Assembly (NCBI RefSeq): GCF_000379765.1
Contig: NZ_KB903476.1
Coordinates: 62,204 to 126,203, forward strand
Direction of reading: 5' to 3'
Length of the DNA: 64,000 bases
DNA from: Flexithrix dorotheae DSM 6795
GTDB taxonomy: Bacteria > Bacteroidota > Bacteroidia > Cytophagales > Flammeovirgaceae
Position numbers and translations under genes: made by a program
Part shown: one piece after another, positions 37,120 through 45,774 of the stretch
Numbering within the stretch: the first letter of the stretch is position 1
Layout: every line of letters starts with the position of its first letter
Notes under the pieces: model-generated
The model's database searches: none
The model's input: only the letters and a program-made list of their open reading frames with translations
Told to the model about the DNA's origin: nothing

Positions 37120-37149
37120 CAAATCTAGAATGAGAAAATTAAATTGCAA
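37120..37149 (-). promoter_or_regulatory. Promoter of tRNA-Asn
   Basis: On the minus strand TTG (37149-37147), exactly 19 bases, then TAGATTTG (37127-37120). This is the consensus promoter of the phylum; transcription would begin near 37113, about 15 bases before the mature tRNA 5' end. Confidence 0.75.
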
Positions 37150-37216
37150 AATCTTTTCAAAAAAAATATAATTTTTTTTACGAAAAATTTATAAAACCCT
37201 GATAATCAACATCCAA

Positions 37217-37951
37217 CTATCCAAAAATAGTTTGCACCACATGCTCTTTATAGGTTTTACCAATAGGTAATTTCTTATCTCCAATTTCTAATAGATTGCC
37301 TTCCAGTGCTTTAACCTTTTCAGTAGAAATGATATAGGATTTGTGAATCCGCAAAAACCTGCTTTTCGGTAAAGTCTCTTCCAGTTTTTTTAATGATTCA
37401 AGGGCAATTATCCTTTGGGTAGCAGTATAATAAGAAACATATTCCTTTAAACCTTCAATATAAATGATATCATCTAATTTTAATTTGTAGATTTTATGGT
37501 CAGCCTTTATTTGAATATGGGTAATTTCAGCAGGCTCATTTTTTACCATTTCATCTGATGATAAAGTTTGATTTGAAATGCTACCTTTTTTTAGTTTTAT
37601 GTTTTCTATTGCTTTATTTACTGCCTTCACAAATCTTTCAAAAGAAAATGGCTTGAGGAGATAATCAATTACATCCAGCTGATAGCCTTCTATAGCATAT
37701 TCGGAATAGGCGGTAGTGAAAATTACTGTAGGTTTATGCACCAAAGATTGTAAGAATTCAATTCCTGTCAGTCCCGGCATTTGAATATCCAGAAACATTA
37801 AATCAATTTCCTGTTCCTGAAGGACTTGCATGGCATCCATGGGATTTTTACATTTATCCACCAATTCTAATTGAGGAATTTTTTGAATGTAGCTCTCTAA
37901 TAGAGTTAGGGCAAGTTTTTCATCATCTACTATCAGACATTTTATACTCAT
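37217..37951 (-). CDS. LytTR-type response regulator
   Basis: A 244-residue regulator with a REC domain (phosphoacceptor Asp55 in LDIQMPG; Lys100 in LLKPF) and a C-terminal LytTR DNA-binding domain (about 145-244; ITHIQIKADHKIYKLKLDDIIYIEGLKEYV as opening and FLRIHKSYII as core). The preceding gene on the same strand, 63 bases upstream, is its LytS-like kinase, so they form a two-component pair. Such pairs in this phylum respond to cell-envelope or metabolite signals; the signal here is unknown. Confidence 0.94.
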   Translation of the reverse strand: MSIKCLIVDDEKLALTLLESYIQKIPQLELVDKCKNPMDAMQVLQEQEIDLMFLDIQMPGLTGIEFLQSLVHKPTVIFTTAYSEYAIEGYQLDVIDYLLKPFSFERFVKAVNKAIENIKLKKGSISNQTLSSDEMVKNEPAEITHIQIKADHKIYKLKLDDIIYIEGLKEYVSYYTATQRIIALESLKKLEETLPKSRFLRIHKSYIISTEKVKALEGNLLEIGDKKLPIGKTYKEHVVQTIFG

Positions 37952-38014
37952 AATTCTCCTGATGTTATACTTTTATTGTGAGGTGAAAATCGATACGCTA
38001 TTATTTTTCAAAAC

Positions 38015-39166
38015 CTAAATTTCAATTTCAAGATGAACTATAAATTTTTCTTTCAAAGGATTTACCAGCAGTACATATTTCTCCGGATATAATAGCTCAA
38101 GCCTTTTTTTTACGTTATCCAGCCCGATTCCTCCAACTTTATCCTTTGTAAATTGTGCCACCGGGACACTATTTTCTACAATAAAAATAATTTTTCCTGA
38201 CCCGGTTTTAAGGGTAATTTTCACCCAACCATTTTCTTCATCTTCGATATGGCTATGCTTAAAGCTATTCTCAATAAATGGAATAAACAGCATGGGTTCT
38301 ATTTCAATTTCTTTATCATCTATTAAAAATTCGGTTGTGATATTTTCCACATTATCCAGTCTGATTTTTTGCAGATCGATATAGTTCTGGATATAGGTTA
38401 TTTCCTTTTCTAAGGGTACTTTATCCGCTTCACATTCATAAATAATGTACCTTAAAATATCAGAGAGTTTTAAAATTACTTCAGGGGCCTGTTCCGATTT
38501 TATATAAGAAAGGGTGTAGGCATTATTAAGTGCATTGAACAGAAAGTGTGGATTGATCTGAGATTTTAAAAACCTCATCTCAGCCTGTAATTTTTCATTT
38601 TTTAACTGTGTAGCTTCCTTTTCTTTGGTAAAGGCCACTTCCGAAACTTTAAAGGCCGTACTCATTAAAAGAATAGCCAGAGTTAAGATCCCATTAAACA
38701 CCATTCTCCCCTGCCTGGCAAAACCAAGATACCTTTGTCTTCTTCGCTCTTCCCGATCCTTTCGCATTAAATTATTTTCGTTTAAGAATCTATTTGGTCC
38801 GAGATTTAAAGAATCCATTCTTTCCCTTCTTTCAAAATTACTTCTGCCTAATCTGTTATTTATACCGGGAGGCATTTCAGTAGGAACCGGCTCCAAGTAT
38901 CCTGATAACCAAATAGTGAAGAAAAGCACCAAAATACCAGAAACAAAAAACTGAAGGTATTTCTTCTTTAAAAAGAATACTGGGATAAAGAACATGATGT
39001 TGGCATAAGCTACAACAATCTGGGAAGTAGTAAGATACAGACTCTTAAGAAGCGCTTCATTTAGGTCGTGCCTGGCAGACCAGAAAAAAGTGAATAGAAT
39101 AAAAAAACCTATCCAAAAGAATATATGAATAATGACATTACGCTTTTCCCGAAAAAACCTGCTCAT
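38015..39166 (-). CDS. LytS-like sensor histidine kinase (His_kinase domain)
   Basis: A 383-residue kinase. About four membrane helices (11-30, 44-66, 70-89, 154-172) precede the cytoplasmic part; the loop between the third and fourth is long (about 91-152) and rich in Arg/Glu, which is unusual. The His_kinase motif is FLKSQINPHFLFNAL with His207, then the ATPase N box (MLFIPFIENSFKHS) and G box (GGIGLDNVKKRL). The response regulator gene follows in the same direction. The order kinase-regulator is normal for this system. Confidence 0.92.
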   Translation of the reverse strand: MSRFFREKRNVIIHIFFWIGFFILFTFFWSARHDLNEALLKSLYLTTSQIVVAYANIMFFIPVFFLKKKYLQFFVSGILVLFFTIWLSGYLEPVPTEMPPGINNRLGRSNFERRERMDSLNLGPNRFLNENNLMRKDREERRRQRYLGFARQGRMVFNGILTLAILLMSTAFKVSEVAFTKEKEATQLKNEKLQAEMRFLKSQINPHFLFNALNNAYTLSYIKSEQAPEVILKLSDILRYIIYECEADKVPLEKEITYIQNYIDLQKIRLDNVENITTEFLIDDKEIEIEPMLFIPFIENSFKHSHIEDEENGWVKITLKTGSGKIIFIVENSVPVAQFTKDKVGGIGLDNVKKRLELLYPEKYVLLVNPLKEKFIVHLEIEI

Positions 39167-39278
39167 AGCTTTTTGTTTAAGCGTCTAAAATAACCCGATA
39201 CTTTTCACTCTTCAAATACTTTCAACAAATAGCTGTTTTTTTTAAATGAAACCAGGGCATTCTATCAATTAAACCGCT

Positions 39279-39806
39279 TTAGTTTTTTGCTCTCACGTAG
39301 TTAATGCGCCAATTTAGTTTCCATTCTTTACCCCCGTCTTTGGAACTTTCCCAATCCCAGGTTAAAGAGTTAGCTGTAATATCGTAAAACACCATTCGCT
39401 GCACGAACTCCACATCATCCTTTTTTACTATATCAGTCATAAATATCCTTTTGTCTCCCTCCTTTATTCCTTTAAAACTGAAATAACCGCCCTGATTATC
39501 TGCCCAAGCCTGATTCCAAGTTTTTGTTTGCGGATTAAATGTAGAAAGGCTCATTCCTTTGAACCCCGTCATTTGCCCTGCATCAGTGGCCTCAAAATTC
39601 TCCTGAATTACTTTTCCATCCAGAATTTTAAGAATATGGTTGGTACCTTTTCCCTTTTTTCCATCGGCCATTTTCCATGAAAGATCCCATTTACCCAACC
39701 AGAAATCAAACCAGGTCTCTTCGGGTAAATCCTGGGAGACTTCAGCCAAATCCAGGGTAGAAAAGCTAAATAAAATGGTTATCGGAATTATCAATAAATA
39801 TTTCAT
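39279..39806 (-). CDS. DUF1579-like exported protein
   Basis: A 175-residue protein with a signal peptide (about 1-22). The mature part begins with FDFWLGKWDLSWKMADGKKGKG and continues with beta strands (HILKILDGKVIQENFEATD, WNQAWADNQGGYFSFKG, RMVFYDITANSLTWDWESSKD), resembling the DUF1579 group of lipocalin-like proteins. Such proteins may bind small ligands. Stands alone; function unknown. Confidence 0.7.
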   Translation of the reverse strand: MKYLLIIPITILFSFSTLDLAEVSQDLPEETWFDFWLGKWDLSWKMADGKKGKGTNHILKILDGKVIQENFEATDAGQMTGFKGMSLSTFNPQTKTWNQAWADNQGGYFSFKGIKEGDKRIFMTDIVKKDDVEFVQRMVFYDITANSLTWDWESSKDGGKEWKLNWRINYVRAKN

Positions 39807-40165
39807 TTTTATTTATTATTTAATTTAAATATTCTCTATTTTAATGTCAAACAGGATTTTAAGGTAAAATCCGATAATATTTTACCTCATTTATGATGGT
39901 TAATTAAAAAAATCCAATTTAACCTTTTAATAGATTGGAATTATTTAGTTAATTTTATTTATCTTAAAAAACTCAAATACATTTTTGCATTACTAACCAA
40001 ATCAAAGTAAAAGTTTCTCTTCAGGAATTTTTATTATCGGAAAAGGACCATATTAATACCGACTGTAAATGATTTAATCATTAATGGGTTCTTATTAAAA
40101 AAAATCAGGTATATATCATTTGATATTGCTAGTTTAACAATTAAGTAATCAGGTAGGGCTTCGCA
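39807..40165. other. Divergent intergenic region before the REC-kinase gene
   Basis: 359 bases, very A/T-rich. It must hold promoters for the DUF1579 gene and the two-gene signalling operon, but I see no full-consensus promoter, hairpin or repeat. Confidence 0.4.
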
Positions 40166-41293
40166 ATGAATGAATTAAGGCAAGGAGAATCTAAAATATT
40201 ATACATTGATGATGAGCAGGAGAATCTTGATAGCTTCAGGTTAGTATTTATGGAGTATTATGATCTTTATCTTGCCAACAATGTAGACGAAGGGATGAGG
40301 ATTCTCGAGCAAGAGGAAATTCAGGTATTGCTTACTGACCAAAGGATGCCAAAAATGACTGGTCTTGAGTTGCTTTCTCAGGTAAAAAAACTGTATCCAG
40401 ACATTGTTTGCATGATTATTACGGGCTACGCTGATTTAGAAGTGGTGACAAAAGCCTTCAACGAAGTGGGGATTTATCAGTATATCCACAAGCCCTGGGA
40501 TGAAAAAGATTTGAAAATTAAGTTAGATAATGCACTTGAAAAATACAGGCTTATCAAGGAAAACAGATCTTTAATTGGCAATCTGCAGGAATCCAAAGAC
40601 AATTTAGAGAAAAAAGTAGAGGAACTGGATACCTTTGTATACAGAGCCTCACATGATATTAATGGCCCCCTTTCCAGTTTTTTAGGATTATGCGAATTAG
40701 GTATTCGTGAGTTTGAACAGATGGATTCGGTAAAATATTTTCAGATGTTGAAATCCGAAGCCAATAGAATGAGTAGAATTTTATTCAACTTACTGCGACT
40801 GAATGAAATTGAAGTGATGGAGATTGTATGCGATGAATTAAATTTATTGGAGATAATTCACTCTTCTCTGGAACACATAAATAAATCATTTTCTACAGAT
40901 AATCATGAAATAAATATAGAAATTGATCCAAATCTTACAATGGTAAGTGACCAAAAATTGGTTGGAACCATTATGATGAATGTCATCCAAAATGCGATTT
41001 TATATACTGAGAATAATGCAAAAGTTTCAATAAAAGGAGAAAAAAATGGAAACAACCAAATAAAAATCCAAATAAACGACAATGGTATTGGAATTGACCC
41101 AAAAAGTTTGCATCTTATATATAATAAGTTTTTCAGAGGAACATTAAAATCAAAAGGGAACGGTTTAGGCTTATACCTTACAAAGTTAGCAATTGAGCGA
41201 CTTAAAGGAAAAATTGAGGTAGAAAGTACAAAAGAGCTCGGAACCACGTTTTCAATTTACTTACCAATTAATCTTAAAGCAATTGAGTTATGA
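40166..41293 (+). CDS. Hybrid response regulator-histidine kinase
   Basis: A 375-residue soluble protein: an N-terminal REC domain (about 10-125; Asp58 in LLTDQRMP, Thr86, Lys109 in HKPW), a coiled linker, a HisKA dimerisation helix with His163 (YRASHDINGPLSS) and an ATPase domain (N box TIMMNVIQNAILYT, G1 DNGIGI, G2 GNGLGLYL). There is no membrane span. The order REC then kinase is reversed from typical hybrid kinases and suggests that the receiver controls the kinase. It overlaps the REC-only gene by four bases, so the two proteins work in the same pathway. Confidence 0.92.
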   Translation: MNELRQGESKILYIDDEQENLDSFRLVFMEYYDLYLANNVDEGMRILEQEEIQVLLTDQRMPKMTGLELLSQVKKLYPDIVCMIITGYADLEVVTKAFNEVGIYQYIHKPWDEKDLKIKLDNALEKYRLIKENRSLIGNLQESKDNLEKKVEELDTFVYRASHDINGPLSSFLGLCELGIREFEQMDSVKYFQMLKSEANRMSRILFNLLRLNEIEVMEIVCDELNLLEIIHSSLEHINKSFSTDNHEINIEIDPNLTMVSDQKLVGTIMMNVIQNAILYTENNAKVSIKGEKNGNNQIKIQINDNGIGIDPKSLHLIYNKFFRGTLKSKGNGLGLYLTKLAIERLKGKIEVESTKELGTTFSIYLPINLKAIEL

Positions 41294-41685
41294 ATCCACA
41301 AATCCTATATGTAGATGATGAGCAGGAAAATCTTGATAGTTTTCAACTTGTTTTTATGTTAGATTATAATATCCACATTGCCAAATCTGCAAAGGAAGGG
41401 ATGGAAATTTTAAGTAAAAATCAAAATTCAAGTAACAAAATTCAATTGGTAATAACCGACCAAAGGATGCCTGGGATTTCCGGAATTGAATTCCTGGATA
41501 AAGTAAATGCTAAGTTTCCAAATGTTGTAAAGATTTTGCTTACCGGCTACAGTGATGCCAACATTGTGGAATATGCGATGAATAAAGCCAAAGTTTTCTC
41601 TTATGTTACCAAACCCTGGGATGAACAACAATTAAAGAAAACCATTGATCAGGCCCTTCAAAAATTCCAAACTACTGCCCATTAA
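41290..41685 (+). CDS. Single-domain response regulator (REC only)
   Basis: A 131-residue receiver domain with no output domain. Asp57 (ITDQRMP), Thr85 (LLTGYSD) and Lys108 (TKPW) are intact. Translation is coupled to the REC-kinase (ATGA overlap). Its sequence is close to the receiver of its neighbour (IDDEQENLDSF and KPWDE shared) and to the REC protein at 51.6 kb, so these form a family of receivers related to the RpfG type. It could be the phosphate donor or sink for the kinase next to it. Confidence 0.93.
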   Translation: MNPQILYVDDEQENLDSFQLVFMLDYNIHIAKSAKEGMEILSKNQNSSNKIQLVITDQRMPGISGIEFLDKVNAKFPNVVKILLTGYSDANIVEYAMNKAKVFSYVTKPWDEQQLKKTIDQALQKFQTTAH

Positions 41686-41714
41686 AAAATGCCTCCCCGA
41701 CTTGAAGGCATTTT
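41686..41714. terminator. Terminator after the REC-kinase operon
   Basis: AAAATGCCT pairs with AGGCATTTT across an 11-base loop, and a run of T follows after AG. It lies one base after the stop and 19 bases before the end of the convergent Gfo/Idh gene. Confidence 0.8.
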
Positions 41715-41733
41715 AGTTTTTTCCTGTTTCAGC

Positions 41734-43083
41734 CTAAATATTGGGCAGTTCCCAATTGTTATGGTAAGTCGGTTTTAGCATTTCATTGGCTTCGTCATCA
41801 TTCAGGAAAAGTCCTTTTGACTGATCCCAATAAATTTTTCTGCCAGTTCTATAGGAAATATTTCCCATATGCGCATTTATTGCAGCCACACTCCCTGTTT
41901 CAATCCAACACTTTAAATCCTCCTTCTTTCTTGATTTCATAGCTTCCACAAAATTTTGGGTGTGTTCTTCCAAAGGATTCCCGGTTTTAGGCTGATTTGG
42001 AATGGCTTCCATTTTATAAAAATAATCCTTTCTGTCCTTGTTTTCAACCTCAGGAATTACCTCCCAGCCTCCACGATTAACCACCAGTGTTCCATTATTC
42101 CCAATAAAGGCAATTCCCTCAGTTCTGCCATAATTTCCACCATCTATGCCTACCGCATGTTCCCAAAGCATGTTAAAATTCTCATATTCGAAAACAGCCT
42201 GTAGCGTATCAGGTGTTTCGGAAGGATCGTCCGGATAGGCAAACTTTCCTCCGGATGCCATTACCGATTTGGGAGCTTTCGCCTTCATGGCATATAAAGC
42301 AATATCAATTTCATGGACACCCCAGTCGGTCATTAGTCCACCAGCATAGTCCCAAAACCACCTAAAATTGAAATGAAAACGATTTTTATTAAATGGTCTT
42401 GTGGGTGCCGGTCCCAGCCACATTTTATAATCCACCCCTGCAGGAACTTCAGAATCTGCCGCATTTGCTATAGGTTTCATCCAACCCTGGTAAGCCCAAA
42501 CTTTTACCAATCTTATTTGTCCTAATTTACCAGACTGCACAAACTGAATGGCCTGGTCATAATGTCTGCCACTTCTTTGCCATTGGCCCACCTGTACAAT
42601 TCGGTTATATTTTTTGGCAGCAGCCACCATGATATTGCATTCTTCCACAGAATTGGCCAGAGGTTTTTCCACATATACATCCTTCCCAGCCTCACAGGCA
42701 GCCACAGTGATCAGGCAATGCCAATGATCCGGAGTGCCCACTATCACCGCATCAATGTCTTTATCCTCCAGTAACTTTCTATAATCTTTATATAGTTTAG
42801 GTTTTGTTCCTCTCATTTTTTCCACATCGTTCGCTCTCTGGTCTAACACACTCTGGTCTACATCACATAAAGCCACACAATTCACTTCTTCCATTGCCAA
42901 ATGGGCTCTCATATTTGACCAACCCATTCCCTTACAGCCAATTACGCCTATATTTATTTGATCATTTGCAGAAATTTTCCCGCTCGGATAATAAAATGTG
43001 GGAAGTGGATTACCAGCAATCATTCCGGCTCCTGCCAGCATTGTAGACGAAGTTGTTAAAAACTTCCTTCTTGAATTTTTCAT
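41734..43083 (-). CDS. Gfo/Idh/MocA-family oxidoreductase with Tat signal
   Basis: A 449-residue NAD(P)-dependent oxidoreductase with a twin-arginine signal (NSRRKFLTTSS, residues 3-13), so it is exported folded. The dinucleotide fold begins INIGVIGCKGMGWSN and the conserved VEKPLANS follows; the C-terminal domain has the usual DWGVHEIDIALYAMKA. Exported members with Tat signals in Bacteroidota act on sugars or inositols from polysaccharide breakdown. It stands alone; the Asp/Gly-rich surroundings have no further clue about the substrate. Confidence 0.93.
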   Translation of the reverse strand: MKNSRRKFLTTSSTMLAGAGMIAGNPLPTFYYPSGKISANDQINIGVIGCKGMGWSNMRAHLAMEEVNCVALCDVDQSVLDQRANDVEKMRGTKPKLYKDYRKLLEDKDIDAVIVGTPDHWHCLITVAACEAGKDVYVEKPLANSVEECNIMVAAAKKYNRIVQVGQWQRSGRHYDQAIQFVQSGKLGQIRLVKVWAYQGWMKPIANAADSEVPAGVDYKMWLGPAPTRPFNKNRFHFNFRWFWDYAGGLMTDWGVHEIDIALYAMKAKAPKSVMASGGKFAYPDDPSETPDTLQAVFEYENFNMLWEHAVGIDGGNYGRTEGIAFIGNNGTLVVNRGGWEVIPEVENKDRKDYFYKMEAIPNQPKTGNPLEEHTQNFVEAMKSRKKEDLKCWIETGSVAAINAHMGNISYRTGRKIYWDQSKGLFLNDDEANEMLKPTYHNNWELPNI

Positions 43084-43277
43084 ATCAGGATAAGTTTAGT
43101 TAAAAAAATGTGGGGTATTAAGTTAATACATTAGTTAGTTTGCCTGGAGCCACTTTTTTATAGAAGCTCAAATCCAGACACCTGACTTGTTGTACCCTAA
43201 ATTTATGAATGCCTGTTGAAAAAAGGAAGTCTGAATGCACCAAAAGCCAATGATTTAAATCATTGAATTTCAATAAA

Positions 43278-44273
43278 TTAGATTTTTAAAACAATCTTAC
43301 CAAATTGTTCCCCATTTTCCATTCGGGTAAAGGCGGTTTCTGCTTCTTTCAGTGGAAATACCTGATCAATTACAGGTTTAATTTTCTTTTGATTAACAAA
43401 ATCGACCATATGCTGGAAATCTTCGGGATTTCCCATAGTAGTTCCTTTAATGGTCAATTGCTTAAAAAAAACCTTTGAGGGAATAATATTGCTGATATTA
43501 CCCGAAGTTCCTCCATAAAAGGTTATTCGGCCTGCAGGTGCAGCCAGATCGATTAAATTCCCAAAATTATCCCCACCTGCACTGTCGATAATTACATTAA
43601 ATTGGCCAGCTTCTTTTAAAAGCACCTTGTGCCAATTATTCATTTTATAATTAATTCCCCCTGTTGCACCATAGGAAACAGCCTTTTTTATTTTTTCATT
43701 AGAGCCGGAAGTAACATAAACCTCACAACCGAGCGCTCTGGCAAAAAGAAGTGTTTGAAGAGCAACCCCTCCTCCTATTCCCGTAATTAATACCTTTTCC
43801 CCTTTCTGTAGTTTGGACTGGGTAAATAAAGCTCTAAAGGCAGTAACCCCGGCAAGAGGTAGGGCTGCAGCCTCAAAAAAATTCAGATGCGGAGGTTTTT
43901 CATAAAGGTACTGATGGTCGATTTTCACATACTCTGCAAAACAACCATTGGTGGGCATTCCTAAAATATGAAATGATTTTCCTGCCACTAATTCATTATC
44001 ACCCCAATTTAATCCCGGATTAATAATCACTTCCTTTTCAAACCACTCATTCGAAACTAGTTTTCCAATTTTTTCTATAACTCCTGCTCCATCCGAACCT
44101 AAAATACAAGGTAACTTCATCCCCGGATACAATCCTTTTTGCACCCAAACATCTCTGTGATTTAAAGCAGCAGCTTTCAGCCTAACCAATACTTCAGATG
44201 CGGTAATTTCCGGAAGGTTGGCTTCAGTAAAGTCTGGAGGTTCGTGGGTTCTTTTTAGGATTATAGCTTTCAT
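43278..44273 (-). CDS. MDR-family zinc-type alcohol dehydrogenase/quinone reductase
   Basis: A 331-residue medium-chain dehydrogenase. The N-terminal domain has the GroES-like start (LVRLKAAALNHRDVWVQKGLYPG), the domain motif GSDGAGVIEKIG, and the cofactor fold GIGGGVALQTLLFARALG. A structural zinc-binding four-cysteine lobe is not seen, so it is likely a zinc-free quinone-oxidoreductase-like member that uses NADPH. The upstream OmpR-type gene ends only 42 bases away on the same strand, so it may be the target of, or co-transcribed with, that regulator. Confidence 0.88.
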   Translation of the reverse strand: MKAIILKRTHEPPDFTEANLPEITASEVLVRLKAAALNHRDVWVQKGLYPGMKLPCILGSDGAGVIEKIGKLVSNEWFEKEVIINPGLNWGDNELVAGKSFHILGMPTNGCFAEYVKIDHQYLYEKPPHLNFFEAAALPLAGVTAFRALFTQSKLQKGEKVLITGIGGGVALQTLLFARALGCEVYVTSGSNEKIKKAVSYGATGGINYKMNNWHKVLLKEAGQFNVIIDSAGGDNFGNLIDLAAPAGRITFYGGTSGNISNIIPSKVFFKQLTIKGTTMGNPEDFQHMVDFVNQKKIKPVIDQVFPLKEAETAFTRMENGEQFGKIVLKI

Positions 44274-44315
44274 GTTTAATTGTTCAAAGGGTAAAAAAGC
44301 ACTTCACAGCGGAAA

Positions 44316-45017
44316 CTAAGAAATCTTTAATCTAAAACCTACTCCATGAATATTTTCAATTTTAATGGAGTCATCCACTTTGAGATATTTTCTCAATCTG
44401 GTAATAAAAACATCAAGGCTTCTTCCTTTAAAATAATCATCATCTCCCCAAATTTGATTCAGAATATCCTCTCTTTTAACAATATTAGGCATATCCTGAA
44501 TCAACATTTTTAGAAGATCTCCTTCCCTTTTGGTAATGTTATGAATTACTTTCGAATTTAAAGTAAGTGTTAAATTTTGGCTGTCGAAGGCAATTTTCCC
44601 CACCTGATATATCTGTTTTTCTTCAACTTTAGTCCCGATATTTCCAGTTCTTTTTAGAATGGCTTCTATCCTAAATACAAGTTCCTCAATACTGAATGGC
44701 TTTGTAAGGTAATCATCACATCCAAGCTTGAAACCGGCTATTTTATCCTCCTTCAGAGATTTGGCTGTCAGGAACATAATAGGAGATACCTGATCTACTT
44801 TTCGGATTTTTTCTACCAGATTCAACCCATCCATTTTAGGGAGCATTACATCGACAAGACAAATGTGATATTTGTTTTTTTGAAAAGACTCCCAGGCAGA
44901 AATCCCATCTTTTTCTAAAAAAACCTCATAACCATTCATTTCCAAATTATCTTTCACTACAAACCCTAAACTCTCATCATCTTCAACCAACAATATTTTT
45001 TTTCTGGTAAAACTCAA
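44316..45017 (-). CDS. OmpR/PhoB-type response regulator
   Basis: A 233-residue regulator with a REC domain (Asp56 in LVDVMLP, Lys106 in LTKPF) and a C-terminal winged helix (about 130-232; NITKREGDLLKMLIQDMPNIVKREDILNQIW opening). No histidine kinase lies beside it, so it is an orphan gene. It has a full-consensus promoter 45 bases upstream, and the following MDR gene may be in the same transcript. Confidence 0.93.
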   Translation of the reverse strand: MSFTRKKILLVEDDESLGFVVKDNLEMNGYEVFLEKDGISAWESFQKNKYHICLVDVMLPKMDGLNLVEKIRKVDQVSPIMFLTAKSLKEDKIAGFKLGCDDYLTKPFSIEELVFRIEAILKRTGNIGTKVEEKQIYQVGKIAFDSQNLTLTLNSKVIHNITKREGDLLKMLIQDMPNIVKREDILNQIWGDDDYFKGRSLDVFITRLRKYLKVDDSIKIENIHGVGFRLKIS

Positions 45018-45061
45018 AGTCTGGAGGTGCTTTAAAATTAAAATCAGTCAAATAAGTGATT

Positions 45062-45093
45062 CAAACTTATTTCTAAAGAATGTAAAATGCCAA
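45062..45093 (-). promoter_or_regulatory. Promoter of the OmpR-type regulator gene
   Basis: On the minus strand TTG (45093-45091), 21 bases, then TAAGTTTG (45069-45062), 45 bases before the start codon. Confidence 0.6.
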
Positions 45094-45108
45094 TTTCAAA
45101 ATTGAAAA

Positions 45109-45133
45109 AAGGTAGTATAAAGAATACTACCTT
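45109..45133 (-). terminator. Terminator after the DUF2911 gene
   Basis: On the minus strand AAGGTAGTAT pairs with ATACTACCTT around a 5-base loop, followed by TTTTCAAT. It lies 8 bases from the DUF2911 stop codon, so the OmpR gene starts its own transcript. Confidence 0.85.
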
Positions 45134-45140
45134 ATCAAAT

Positions 45141-45698
45141 TTAATATTTAAAAGGGACATCCACAATTACATCATCCCAGGCTATTTGCATGATGCCTTC
45201 GTTATTATCCCCATCTTTAAATTGAATGGTAAAGGCTTCAATTGTTTTCCCGGATTTACTGGAAGAGGCCGTAATTCTAAGCACATCATTGGATTCCTTG
45301 TAGCTATAAGCCCCCCAATAATCTAAATCGGAATTGAATATAATAGTCCAGTCTTTTTCGGTGGGAATAGTAAATAATGAATAGGTTCCTGCTTTCAGTT
45401 TTTTACCACCAATGGTGATGTCCTTGTAAACTTGTATTTCAGTAGCCTCATTGGCACCTGTTCTCCATACTTTGCCATAAGGCACTTTTTTGCCAAAAAT
45501 ATCCCGGTCTTTTTTCTGAGGTCTGCTATATAAAACTCTTAAAATAGCCTCCTCACCCGCTTTTCTATCATGAGCGAAATTATCCGGATAATACGCATAA
45601 TCCAGAGGACTTTTGTCCATTCCTCTAAAATTTTGGGCTTGTGCAATAAAGCCAGTAAAAAAAAGTAGTAAAATTCCGGTTCCTGTAATTAATTTCAT
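45141..45698 (-). CDS. DUF2911 exported protein
   Basis: A 185-residue protein with a signal peptide (about 1-22, AQAQ). The DUF2911 domain is recognised by RPQKKDRDIFGKKVPYGKVWRTGANEATEI and AGTYSLFTIPTEKDWTIIFN (near residues 59-89 and 103-122). The family is periplasmic or surface-exposed; function unknown. Monocistronic, with its own terminator. Confidence 0.93.
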   Translation of the reverse strand: MKLITGTGILLLFFTGFIAQAQNFRGMDKSPLDYAYYPDNFAHDRKAGEEAILRVLYSRPQKKDRDIFGKKVPYGKVWRTGANEATEIQVYKDITIGGKKLKAGTYSLFTIPTEKDWTIIFNSDLDYWGAYSYKESNDVLRITASSSKSGKTIEAFTIQFKDGDNNEGIMQIAWDDVIVDVPFKY

Positions 45699-45774
45699 TG
45701 TTTAGTTTTTTATTAAGTTCGAATTAAAATTATCCCTTTATAACCGGAATAAAAAAGCATTGGTTCGGATATTA

